From Paenibacillus sp. cl123 (lineage in GTDB: Bacteria > Bacillota > Bacilli > Paenibacillales > NBRC-103111): a stretch of DNA of 64,000 nt. Each line of letters opens with the position of its first letter. The first letter of the stretch is position 1. A program made the position numbers and the translations under genes. The notes under the pieces are model-generated. The model was not told the DNA's origin, searched no databases, and saw only the letters and a list, made by a program, of their open reading frames with translations. Shown here piece by piece: positions 46,792 through 55,450 of this stretch. The DNA is taken from NCBI RefSeq assembly GCF_900101595.1, contig NZ_FMYY01000026.1:22985-86984 (forward strand), in the 5' to 3' direction.

Positions 46792-48108
46792 ATGATAAAA
46801 AGCGTTAAGCCGACGATGCTGCTTACCCTTGCGGCGGCTCTTACCCTTACTACAGCAGCTTGTTCAAATGGAACCTCGGGCAGCGCAACATCCGGCAATA
46901 AGGATGCGGGCAATGGCGGAACCGCTGACAAGAAGGAAGTGAGCCTCGATTATCTCTGGTTTACGGATGGTATTGAAGGCGAAGTCATGAAAGCGATTAC
47001 GGCTGATTATCAAAAAGAAAATCCTCACGTGAAGATCAATCTGATCGAGGTCCCTTTTAAAGATCTGGGGACCAAGCTGAAGACGATGATATCGGGGGGC
47101 AAGCCTCCTGCGCTTGCGCGTATGACCGATACGGGTATGTTCGCGAATCAAGCTTTGGATTTAACGCCGTATGTCGGAAGCGCGGATAGCTTCACTTCCC
47201 AGTTTATTGATTCCATCAAGCCTTATTATGTCGTAGATAACAAAATTATCGCAGCGCCGATGGACGTTACGGCCAACGGAATCATCTACAACAAAACGCT
47301 GTTCGATAAAGCGGGAGTCAAGGTACCAACCTCCAAGGACAACGTCTGGACATGGGATGAGTTTACCGCTTCCCTCAAACAGGTTATGGAGAAGGGCGGA
47401 GCCAAGTCCGGATTGGTGTGGGACTTCACACCGCACAGATGGTCTACCATGCTGTATCAATTTGGGGGCAGCATGATCAGCGAGGACGGCAAAAAAGCAG
47501 CCATCAACAGCCCCGAAGGCGTTCAGGCACTGGAATACTTCGTCAAGCTTCATAAGGACGGCATTATTCCTCCATCCGTATGGTTAGGGTCCGAGAACCC
47601 CAACAACCTGTTCCGTTCCGGAACGGTAGCCGTGCATTGGGCGGGCAACTGGATGCTGAGCAATTACAAGGACATCAACAACTTTGAGTGGGGCGTCACC
47701 TACATGCCGAAACAAAAAATACGCTCCTCTGTGCCCGGCGGTAAATACGTCATGGCCTTCAAAGGCACAGGCGTAGAAAAAGAAACGGCAGACTTTATCA
47801 AATATTTATCCTCGAAGGAAGTAAATGCAAGGTACAACAAGGAATCATTATTCATCAGCCCGCGTAAGGACAATGCCAAGCTGGATTATGCCTTCGGCAA
47901 AGAAATGTTCGAGGTGTTTGCGGACGAACTGGCAAATACGACATCGCTTGCGGCTAACGACTGGTCCAGACAAGATATCGTGCCGAAGTTTTCTACCGAT
48001 CTGAAGAATAACATTGTTGAGGCGATTTCAGGCAAAGTAACGGCGAAGGAAGCGCTGGACAAAACGGCGAAGCTGATCGATAAGGCGATAAGCGAGCAAG
48101 GAAAATAG
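46792..48108 (+). CDS. CUT1 sugar-binding lipoprotein (paralog 2, no permeases of its own)
   Basis: 438 residues with lipobox TTAACS near 18-23 and a Gly/Ser/Asn tether. Its core closely follows the protein at 37786 (MISGGKPPALAR, AAPMDVTANG, KQVMEKGGAK, ENPNNLFRSGTVA). No permease follows it. It sits after glpD under its own promoter and a perfect cre site. It may feed the permeases encoded at 39096-40824 with a related substrate, giving one importer two receptors (inference). A terminator follows at 48131. Confidence 0.9.
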   Translation: MIKSVKPTMLLTLAAALTLTTAACSNGTSGSATSGNKDAGNGGTADKKEVSLDYLWFTDGIEGEVMKAITADYQKENPHVKINLIEVPFKDLGTKLKTMISGGKPPALARMTDTGMFANQALDLTPYVGSADSFTSQFIDSIKPYYVVDNKIIAAPMDVTANGIIYNKTLFDKAGVKVPTSKDNVWTWDEFTASLKQVMEKGGAKSGLVWDFTPHRWSTMLYQFGGSMISEDGKKAAINSPEGVQALEYFVKLHKDGIIPPSVWLGSENPNNLFRSGTVAVHWAGNWMLSNYKDINNFEWGVTYMPKQKIRSSVPGGKYVMAFKGTGVEKETADFIKYLSSKEVNARYNKESLFISPRKDNAKLDYAFGKEMFEVFADELANTTSLAANDWSRQDIVPKFSTDLKNNIVEAISGKVTAKEALDKTAKLIDKAISEQGK

Positions 48109-48130
48109 TCGGTGTAGGATACGTAGGTTC

Positions 48131-48158
48131 GAAAGGGCTGCCGGACGGTAGCTCTTTC
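48131..48158 (+). terminator. Terminator after the second binding-protein gene
   Basis: GAAAGGGCTGCCG pairs with CGGTAGCTCTTTC with one bulge, followed by TCTTTC. A moderate intrinsic terminator. Confidence 0.65.
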
Positions 48159-48309
48159 TCTTTCAAGGAAAAAGAACAGCAACATCCGTTGGGTATAGGG
48201 CAATTTCCGTGCTTATGGCGTTCGGCAGGTATGGTACGCTTGGATAGAAGCGCTACCTTCATATAAACGGAGTTCATCCAAATCAATGAGATAGGGAGGG
48301 GGCCGGCAT

Positions 48310-49176
48310 ATGACGTATCATTCCCATTTTCTCACTAATAAGGTATTGAAGAGGGAGCGCATCTATATTCGTCATGAAGTATCGGAGTGGCAGGACAGCT
48401 GGCCGCTTCATACGCATGACGGCTATGAAATCTATTATTTCCTGCAAGGCAATGTCCACTTGATTATCGGCAATGAAATTTATTTGCTGCAGCCCGGCGA
48501 TATGTTTCTGTTTAGCGGAGATGTGCTGCATCGGCCGAACCCTTCCAAAGATACGGCTTATATCCGGAGCTATATTAATTTTACGGCGGATTACGTTCAG
48601 GAAATGGCGGGCGCCGATTTGGCGGAAAAGCTTCTGGGCTTGTTTCAACAACCGAACGGTTTGCTGATCCGATGGGACGAGAGCGGTATGGACGATATCG
48701 GCAGCCATTTCACCGCCCTTGTTCATGAAAGGGAAAGGGGAGCGATCGGGAACGAATTTATGATCCAAAGCCTGATGGTTCAGCTGCTGCTCAAAATTTA
48801 CCGCAAATCGAAAGAGATGTACGCTCTGCTGACAGCTCCGGCGCAGTCGCTGAAGGAAACGAATGTGCGCCGTATATTAATGTATCTGAACCAGCACTAC
48901 AGAAACACGATCGCGCTTGGGGCACTAGCCAAAGAGATGCATCTAAACAAATATTACATGTGCCACTGCTTCAAAGAGATCACCGGATTATCCATTAACA
49001 ACTATATCACGCGCAAGCGGATCGACGAAGCGAAGAAATTGCTGCGGTTATCGGATGAAGCGATCGGATCTATGTCCGAGCAATTGGGATTCAGCAATCC
49101 CGTTCACTTCAGTCGTATGTTCAAGCAATATGCCGGCGTCTCTCCTCAGGCCTACCGCAAGATGCACCAGACATAA
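48310..49176 (+). CDS. AraC-family regulator with cupin sensor (paralog 2)
   Basis: 288 residues; GGGAGGGGG lies 6-8 bases before ATG 48310. Cupin sensor (WPLHTHDGYEIYYFLQG, LQPGDMFLFSGDVLHRPNPS) plus two C-terminal helix-turn-helices. LNKYYMCHCFKE and NVRRIL are shared with the regulator at 36858, so the two are paralogs. It is 41 bases before the 849-residue gene and reads in the same direction, so it probably controls that gene and the GH105 gene, and perhaps the binding protein before it. Confidence 0.88.
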   Translation: MTYHSHFLTNKVLKRERIYIRHEVSEWQDSWPLHTHDGYEIYYFLQGNVHLIIGNEIYLLQPGDMFLFSGDVLHRPNPSKDTAYIRSYINFTADYVQEMAGADLAEKLLGLFQQPNGLLIRWDESGMDDIGSHFTALVHERERGAIGNEFMIQSLMVQLLLKIYRKSKEMYALLTAPAQSLKETNVRRILMYLNQHYRNTIALGALAKEMHLNKYYMCHCFKEITGLSINNYITRKRIDEAKKLLRLSDEAIGSMSEQLGFSNPVHFSRMFKQYAGVSPQAYRKMHQT

Positions 49177-49217
49177 ACCGATTAAGAAGGCACTATATCA
49201 GACAATGGAGGACCATC

Positions 49218-51767
49218 ATGAATATGAAGATGACAACAGGCAGCCACTATGCAGCTTATTCCCCGCTCAACCTGCAGAACCAGGTCATAAACCGGTGGCT
49301 CGTCAGCGGCATACTCACCCGAAACGTCCGGTTTGAACCGATGACGATGGAAGGGGATATCAACGATTGGCTGATCAAAGGCTTTTCCATCCACGAAAAT
49401 CCTTGCCGCAAGGAATTCGTAGAAGCAAGACGGGAAGCCAAGCCGGAGCTTCCGTTATCGAACCCGCCTTCGCTTGGAGACACCGTAAGGATGTGGGATT
49501 CGGAATCGAAATGGGATCTCTACTTCCCATGGGGGAACTCCCGCGTCGAGGAGTCCGGTTTTTATTATGTGCCTACCCACATGCTGAGATACGCTTACAC
49601 AGTCATTGTCAGCCCGCAAGCTCATAAAGCGGTGTTCAACCTGAAAACTTGCGGCGGGGTGGCGTTGTGGGTGAACGGACGTCCGGTCTGCGATTTCACG
49701 CCTTTCACAAGAAACATAGAGCAGAAGACGCAGGTAGAAATCGAGCTGCAGGAAGGCGAAAACGAATTTTTTATCTGTCATGAGGACCTGGCGGAGCGGG
49801 ATACCCTTTATCATTACACGCTCGAATATACGGGAGCCGAGTCATTGGAAATTCGCCTGCCCTTGACGGAGACGGAACCCGCCCAAGCGGTAATGGGCAT
49901 CGAGGCAGCATTGGAACAGGCTTATTTTCCCAAAGACAGCGTAACGGACGACGAGATTCATCTTGTTTTTGAGCAGCCGTACAGCAGCGAGATTACATTT
50001 GATGTGAGCTTCAGCAGCTTCTTTAGCGGCAAATACAGCATGGAGCGGAAGCTTGAAGCAGGCCAGCAGCGTCTGTCCCTCGGGCATACTTCGGATTACA
50101 GCATAGATTATAAGTATTTTGAGCTCAGTACCCGCATCGGCCATGCAACCGTTCGGAAGCTATTCGGCATCGAGCTGCACAACAGCCGGTTTCAGCCGCA
50201 GAACAGCTTAGCGATGACGGTGGAGGAGCGGAAGCAAGTCGCCCTGGAATGCGTAGCGGCGCTCGGTATTCCGAATATTCATACGGCCATTGCGAAGCTG
50301 CAAACCGGAGGGGATCCTGAGCAGTCCCGGGCTATGATTCTGAACGGACTGACCGGCATACAAGAGAGGCGGGATTGCGCCGACTTTTATTTGATCGCCA
50401 TATTCCGGTTTTGGCGGGATTACCGGGACAGCGGCCTGTTCGACGACGATTTCTGGAGGCAGGTCAAGGAAACGATTCTCGGCTTCCGTTATTGGATCGA
50501 TGAACCCGGGGACGATGTGATGTGGTTCTTCAGTGAAAATCATGCGCTTCTGTTCCACAGCTGCCAGCTTCTTGCGGGCCAGTTGTTCCCAGAGGACAAG
50601 TTTACCAACAGCGGGGAAACCGGAGCGGAAAGACAGGCGAAGGCGGAGAAGCAGCTGATCGGCTGGTTCGAGCGCTTCATGGAAGAAGGGTTGGCCGAGT
50701 GGAATTCCAGCGCCTATATCCCGATTGATTTCCTGGGGCTGATCCAGCTGTATGATCTGGCTGAGCTGCCGGTTCTGCGGGAGCAGGCCAAGAAGGCGAT
50801 GGATCTGCTGTATATCTACATGACGGCGGAGGCCCATCAAGGATACTTGACCTCGACGTTCGGCCGAAGCTATGAGAAAGAGCTGATCGGAAACCACGCC
50901 GCGGGGACAACCTCTCTGATTTGGGTCGGGTACGGCACGGGCAATGTAAACAGCACGTCCTTCAATGTGTCCTTGTATTTATCGGACTACGTTCCGCCGC
51001 AGGAGCTGGGCGAGCTGACGGGGCTGAGTGCGGAGAATGAACTGGAATTTGAGCTGGAGCAGGGCAAGGACGGCTATGCCAAGCTTATCCATTACCGGAC
51101 CCATTCCTTTGTGATGTCGAGCATCGCCGATTTCCGCGCGGGCTTAAAGGGATATCAAGAGCATGTGCTGCATCTCGCGTTTTCTCCGGTGGCTCAAGTC
51201 TGGGTCAATCATCCGGGCGAAATCTATGCCCATGGCTCCGGACGGCCGTGCTTCTGGGCAGGGAACGGCTACTTGCCGAAAGCGGCGCAGTACAAAGGAC
51301 TCGGCATGCTGCTGTTTGACATTGATCCCGATCATGACGCCGATTATACGCATGCCTACTTTCCGGCGTATGCATTTACCCGTGTCGAATCCCGGGGATC
51401 GTGGTTTTTCGGCGAAAGAGAAGGGGCGTATGCAGCCGTTTATGCTGCGGGCGGACTGGAGCTTACTACGACAGGCGTTAACCGCGGGCGCGAGCTTACG
51501 TCGAAAGGCCGCCGCAACGTCTGGCTGGTGGTCGCTTCCGATGACCGGGAATTCCGCTCCTTCGATCAATTCATCGAAAGCATGGTAACCATGCCGCTTG
51601 AGGTATCGGCAGAGACCTTGCAGGTCCGGGTAGAGGATCCAAGATATGGAGATGTGCGATTGGGCTGGAAGGAGCCTCTTACCGTGAACGGAGAGACTGT
51701 GCAAATCCGCGATTGCGGAGGAGAAGGCCGATTGACGCGAAAGGTAAGGGAGGCTGCGGTACAATGA
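49218..51767 (+). CDS. Large protein of unknown function, glycan-locus associated
   Basis: 849 residues. I do not recognise the family. No signal peptide, so cytoplasmic. Residues about 85-230 look like a beta-sandwich (MLRYAYTVIVSPQ, GGVALWVNGRPVCDF is typical of a galactose-binding-like fold). Residues about 330-640 are helix-rich with WFFSENHALLFHSCQLLAGQ, reminiscent of alpha/alpha-barrel lyases and hydrolases. The last 200 residues are beta-rich. A GGAGG site precedes the start, and its stop overlaps the start of the GH105 gene by 4 bases, so the two are translationally coupled. An intracellular glycoside hydrolase or lyase acting next to the GH105 enzyme is a reasonable guess. Confidence 0.6.
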   Translation: MNMKMTTGSHYAAYSPLNLQNQVINRWLVSGILTRNVRFEPMTMEGDINDWLIKGFSIHENPCRKEFVEARREAKPELPLSNPPSLGDTVRMWDSESKWDLYFPWGNSRVEESGFYYVPTHMLRYAYTVIVSPQAHKAVFNLKTCGGVALWVNGRPVCDFTPFTRNIEQKTQVEIELQEGENEFFICHEDLAERDTLYHYTLEYTGAESLEIRLPLTETEPAQAVMGIEAALEQAYFPKDSVTDDEIHLVFEQPYSSEITFDVSFSSFFSGKYSMERKLEAGQQRLSLGHTSDYSIDYKYFELSTRIGHATVRKLFGIELHNSRFQPQNSLAMTVEERKQVALECVAALGIPNIHTAIAKLQTGGDPEQSRAMILNGLTGIQERRDCADFYLIAIFRFWRDYRDSGLFDDDFWRQVKETILGFRYWIDEPGDDVMWFFSENHALLFHSCQLLAGQLFPEDKFTNSGETGAERQAKAEKQLIGWFERFMEEGLAEWNSSAYIPIDFLGLIQLYDLAELPVLREQAKKAMDLLYIYMTAEAHQGYLTSTFGRSYEKELIGNHAAGTTSLIWVGYGTGNVNSTSFNVSLYLSDYVPPQELGELTGLSAENELEFELEQGKDGYAKLIHYRTHSFVMSSIADFRAGLKGYQEHVLHLAFSPVAQVWVNHPGEIYAHGSGRPCFWAGNGYLPKAAQYKGLGMLLFDIDPDHDADYTHAYFPAYAFTRVESRGSWFFGEREGAYAAVYAAGGLELTTTGVNRGRELTSKGRRNVWLVVASDDREFRSFDQFIESMVTMPLEVSAETLQVRVEDPRYGDVRLGWKEPLTVNGETVQIRDCGGEGRLTRKVREAAVQ

Positions 51768-52828
51768 GCAAAGAGACGGTTCTACATGCGATCCAACGTG
51801 TGTCCCAGGCAATGAAATCCATGAAGAACGATGGGATGGACGAGATTTATCCGATCGGGCTCATCGATATCCATCTGTGGGAATGGCCCCAAGGCGTAGG
51901 CTTATACGGCATCTATCAGTATTATGAGGAAACCCGGGATGCAGAGACCTTGCAATTTTTGCAAAGCTGGTTCGACGCCCGTATCCGGGAAGGCTTGCCC
52001 GAGAAAAATATCAATACCTGCTCGCCGCTGCTCACGCTCATCTCCCTATGCGAGCTGACAGGCAACGAGACCTATATCCGGGTGTGCGATGAGTGGAGCC
52101 GCTGGATCATGGACAGCAAAGACGGTTTGATCCGCACCGGCGACCAGGCTTTCCAGCACATGATTACCGGTGATCCGAATGACGGTCAGATCTTGATCGA
52201 TACGCTCTTCATGACCGTTCTTTTCCTGACGAAGGCGGGGGTATACTTTAACCGTCCGGAATACGTCGAGGAAGCGAAGAAGCAGTTCCTGATTCATATC
52301 AAATATTTGTATGACCGCCATTCCGGCCTGTTCTTTCACGGGTGGGACTTCAATGGAAGACACAACTACGGGGCAGTGCGCTGGGGGCGCGGCAACGGCT
52401 GGTATACATGCGGCATCGTAGATTTCTTGGACATGGCCCCCATGGAGGAAGGAATCAAGCAGTACCTGCTGGACACCATGCGCAGCCAGGTGGAAGCACT
52501 GGCTTCCCTTCAATCGGATAACGGCATGTGGCATACGGTCCTGGACGATCCCTCTTCCTATGAAGAGACATCCTGTACGGCGGCTTTTGGTTATGGCATC
52601 TTGAAAGCCGTGCGTAAAGGGTACCTGGACCCAAGCTATTTGCCCGTAGGACAAAATGCGCTCAAGGCCGTGCTTGCCCGAATCGATGAGAACGGGGTTG
52701 TTCAAGAAGTTTCCTACGGTACGCCTGTGGGCAATGATGCGCAGTTTTACAAAGACATTCCGATTTCCCCGATGACTTACGGTCAAGCTCTAACGCTCCT
52801 GATTTTGATGGAGGGTTTGCGTGGGTGA
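51764..52828 (+). CDS. GH105 unsaturated glucuronyl/galacturonyl hydrolase (YteR-like)
   Basis: 354 residues from ATG 51764, overlapping the previous stop. The alpha/alpha-barrel carries the proposed proton-donor Asp at D146 in LIDTLFMTVL and the family mark RWGRGNGWY at about 206-214. GH105/GH88 enzymes remove the unsaturated uronic acid that polysaccharide lyases leave at the non-reducing end, by hydrating the double bond. Substrates include rhamnogalacturonan, ulvan and similar fragments. No lyase gene is in the window. A strong terminator ends the operon. Confidence 0.88.
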   Translation: MSKETVLHAIQRVSQAMKSMKNDGMDEIYPIGLIDIHLWEWPQGVGLYGIYQYYEETRDAETLQFLQSWFDARIREGLPEKNINTCSPLLTLISLCELTGNETYIRVCDEWSRWIMDSKDGLIRTGDQAFQHMITGDPNDGQILIDTLFMTVLFLTKAGVYFNRPEYVEEAKKQFLIHIKYLYDRHSGLFFHGWDFNGRHNYGAVRWGRGNGWYTCGIVDFLDMAPMEEGIKQYLLDTMRSQVEALASLQSDNGMWHTVLDDPSSYEETSCTAAFGYGILKAVRKGYLDPSYLPVGQNALKAVLARIDENGVVQEVSYGTPVGNDAQFYKDIPISPMTYGQALTLLILMEGLRG

Positions 52829-52849
52829 ACGCTGATATAGAGATACTGG

Positions 52850-52883
52850 TCCCGAGCGTCGAATTGACGTTCGGGATTTTTTT
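52850..52883 (+). terminator. Strong terminator at the end of the glycan locus
   Basis: TCCCGAGCGTC (52850-52860) pairs with GACGTTCGGGA (52866-52876), with one G-U pair, a 5-base loop and TTTTTTT directly after. Confidence 0.92.
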
Positions 52884-52957
52884 ATACTCCACGGTACGAT
52901 TTCTGATGCCATCATCCGTGCTCTTATTGAGGAAATGATTAATAATTAAGCTTAACG

Positions 52958-54898
52958 TTACTCTTTACCATACATTTCGCGAGATTCTGCTGCGATTGGC
53001 GCAGTAGACGACGACAACTCATAAATAAACTTACTTTTACGAATCCGCTGCTTCAAATACATCTGCAAACCGGGATCGGCGCAGTAAATGTAGCAACCTT
53101 TCATGCCTCGTGTAAGTAGAGTGCGATATGTATTACGGATAATTTGATCGGCTTGCAGTAATGCTTCGGCAGGTTTTTTCTTATACATGGCTTTGAAGCC
53201 GGAAAGGGATTTGTCGGTTTTGGCACGTTTGAACGGGTCGGTGATAACTTGGTCGTTCTTATAACGCAAGTCAGCACCGATGATCACACCGACATAATCG
53301 AACTCCAGACCTTGGGATGTATGGATGCAACCCACCTGTTCAACAGAACCGGAATCTATAGCCCAAGTTGTTGAATTTCCGAGATTCCAACTCATTTTGA
53401 AATCATGTTCTTCGATGACGATATCGTATATATTCTCGTTATTTTTGCTCTCCGTAACCCAGTCCCAACAATATCCAGCGACAATCCGGGCTTTATTTTT
53501 TATACGGTTTTTCTCAAAGATAAGTTCTCGCAGCTCGTTTGGGTTGTCGATCAGTTGTAAGTCATAGTCAAAATCAACGCCATCCGCGTTAGCGGTTTTT
53601 CTGATGTCCAGCAGGTCATCGACCCACGCTAGGAATCCATCGGAGCCGTTGCAGCGGAATTGGGATTCTAATTGCATCACTTGGACCTCAGCGTCAAAAA
53701 ATTGGGCAAATCGTTCGATTTCTGATTTATTTCCAATGTCGGAAAGGGAGACACGTTGATGCTCATCTATGAAGAAAACGCTGAATTTTGCCGCACGGAT
53801 AATCTCCATGATTTGATTCTCGCCTTTGTTCTTGAAAAGACCCGACTTTTCGTTTAGCCGGTGGGCCTCGTCGACGATGAGCGTATCGAACTCGTTTGGA
53901 AGCGCTTCGTAAAATACACCTGAACCTTTAAATAGGTTGTTGATGTACGACTTTTTATAATTCTTTTGTAGTTGCTTGGCGTACACTTCACGTGGGGCGC
54001 TGTTTTTGGTGACGTATTGACTTACAAATTCTAAAGAGGTGAACTTAACTAGCAAATTAATGCCCAGCACGGATTTACCTGTCCCCGGTCCGCCTTCGAC
54101 AATTAGCACTTTTTTGCGGCCATGCCGCACAGCTTCCTTCGCCATTCGCACGGCAGACTCGTAGACGACCTTCTGCTCCTCGATCATGGTGAATTCTTCA
54201 TTGCCTTCGAGCATGTTGATTAAGGCGTCTTGCAACGATTTGGAAGGTTTAATTTTGCCGTGTTCAATCAGATACAGGACTTTCTTACGATCCGATTTTC
54301 GGATATATGTCGCAATAAACCCTCGAAGTTTGAGCGCGTCTCCTTTAGTAAATACTGGAGCGCTATCGAGGTATTGTTGGTAAATATCGTTGGTAAGTGG
54401 GTCATTCTCTGAACGGATGTAATTATGCAGGTAAGCACAGGGATATATGGATATTGCTCGGTCTTGTACAGCTTCGTTATAGTCGGTAATGGTTTTTGCA
54501 TATGACCAGGCTTGATAGGAAGGATGAGTCGTTTTTTTGCGATTGTAAACGGTTTGTATGATACCGTCCTCGTCCTCGACGAGGTTCAATTCAGACCATT
54601 GTTTGAGTTCGATAATGATGACTGCTGATGCGTTGTTTTCGTCTAATCCGGTCAGTATGAAGTCAACTCTCATTGAGGTTGCTGGGATCCGGAATTCAAT
54701 GGCGACGGTGATATCATCCGGTATTTCGTTTGTATTCAGAACCTTGTACATATAATTCATGGAATTGTTCCAAGCGTTAATCTCGCTTTTAGATGTTCGC
54801 CCGATCCGCTCGACGAATGTTTCGTATATTTTCACAGCAATTGTATCTTCTGTGACATGATCCATGAACTGCTTTTTAGTTGCTTCATAGATGATCAC
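52958..54898 (-). CDS. DUF2075 nuclease-helicase
   Basis: 646 residues. The N-terminal 200 residues include RVDF (D79) and IIELKQW (E97, K99), a PD-(D/E)XK nuclease-like pattern. Then come Walker A VEGGPGTGKS (267-276), Walker B LIVDEAHR (D343, E344), motif III-like FIDEHQRVS, and late motifs QFRCNGSDGF, HTSQGLEFDYVGV and RTLLTRGMKGCYIY. These are the superfamily 1 helicase motifs of the DUF2075/Schlafen-3-like group. Such proteins occur in defence and mobile regions, but their roles are not well established. It is 14 bases downstream of the MazG-like gene on the same strand. Confidence 0.85.
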   Translation of the reverse strand: MIIYEATKKQFMDHVTEDTIAVKIYETFVERIGRTSKSEINAWNNSMNYMYKVLNTNEIPDDITVAIEFRIPATSMRVDFILTGLDENNASAVIIIELKQWSELNLVEDEDGIIQTVYNRKKTTHPSYQAWSYAKTITDYNEAVQDRAISIYPCAYLHNYIRSENDPLTNDIYQQYLDSAPVFTKGDALKLRGFIATYIRKSDRKKVLYLIEHGKIKPSKSLQDALINMLEGNEEFTMIEEQKVVYESAVRMAKEAVRHGRKKVLIVEGGPGTGKSVLGINLLVKFTSLEFVSQYVTKNSAPREVYAKQLQKNYKKSYINNLFKGSGVFYEALPNEFDTLIVDEAHRLNEKSGLFKNKGENQIMEIIRAAKFSVFFIDEHQRVSLSDIGNKSEIERFAQFFDAEVQVMQLESQFRCNGSDGFLAWVDDLLDIRKTANADGVDFDYDLQLIDNPNELRELIFEKNRIKNKARIVAGYCWDWVTESKNNENIYDIVIEEHDFKMSWNLGNSTTWAIDSGSVEQVGCIHTSQGLEFDYVGVIIGADLRYKNDQVITDPFKRAKTDKSLSGFKAMYKKKPAEALLQADQIIRNTYRTLLTRGMKGCYIYCADPGLQMYLKQRIRKSKFIYELSSSTAPIAAESREMYGKE

Positions 54899-54912
54899 AA
54901 TTTCTCGCTCCT

Positions 54913-55251
54913 TCAGTCACTGCTGTATTCGTTATACTTTTTGGCGGAACCTTTGGCTTTATGTGCGGGATATTTAATAGCATTTTTGCTTATTTTGTTT
55001 CGTATTGCAGAAGCGACATCAATTTCTAAATCGTGAGCCATTGTTATCGCATAAATTAACACGTCAGCTAACTCTTCTTCGATTTCAGTTCGTTTTGTAC
55101 GCACTGCCTCTTCGCTAGTTTTCCATTGGAAGATTTCCAGTAGTTCACTCGCTTCAAGTGACAGAGATAGTGCTAGATCTTTAGGATTATGATATTGCTT
55201 CCAATTTCTTTCGTCACGAAAGGCGATAATGTCTTGGATAAGTCGCTCCAT
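54913..55251 (-). CDS. MazG-like nucleotide pyrophosphohydrolase
   Basis: 112 residues. The all-alpha NTP pyrophosphatase motif is visible: SLEASELLEIFQW supplies ExxE, and EEELADVLIYAITMA supplies ExxD. The final KYPAHKAKGSAKKY is typical of this short subfamily, which hydrolyses dCTP or other (d)NTPs to monophosphates with Mg2+. It is the first gene of a two-gene unit with the DUF2075 gene. Nucleotide-pool change plus a helicase-nuclease would suit anti-phage defence (inference). Confidence 0.88.
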   Translation of the reverse strand: MERLIQDIIAFRDERNWKQYHNPKDLALSLSLEASELLEIFQWKTSEEAVRTKRTEIEEELADVLIYAITMAHDLEIDVASAIRNKISKNAIKYPAHKAKGSAKKYNEYSSD

Positions 55252-55387
55252 ATTGGGTCTCTCCTATGTTGATACTTTAATTCGTTCATATTTCCTTTAT
55301 CATATCAATATTTGTTCGAACCGTATATTGCTCATTAGTTTTAAATAGTCTCTTGAGATACTAATGCACCTTTCCAGGAAAATGTAA

Positions 55388-55393
55388 TATAAT
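55388..55393 (+). promoter_or_regulatory. -10 box of the McrB-like operon
   Basis: TATAAT preceded by TGTAA lies 58 bases before the start codon in AT-rich DNA. Only a poor -35 (TGCACC at 55365) sits 17 bases upstream, so the promoter may need an activator. Confidence 0.5.
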
Positions 55394-55450
55394 TAATTTA
55401 TATTGTTAACCTTTTCAGTTTTCATAAAACAACAAGCAGGCAGGTATCCA

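Noticed and set aside
48245..48258. cre-like TAGAAGCGCTACCT before the second AraC gene
   Set aside because: Only the central part matches; four conserved positions are wrong.
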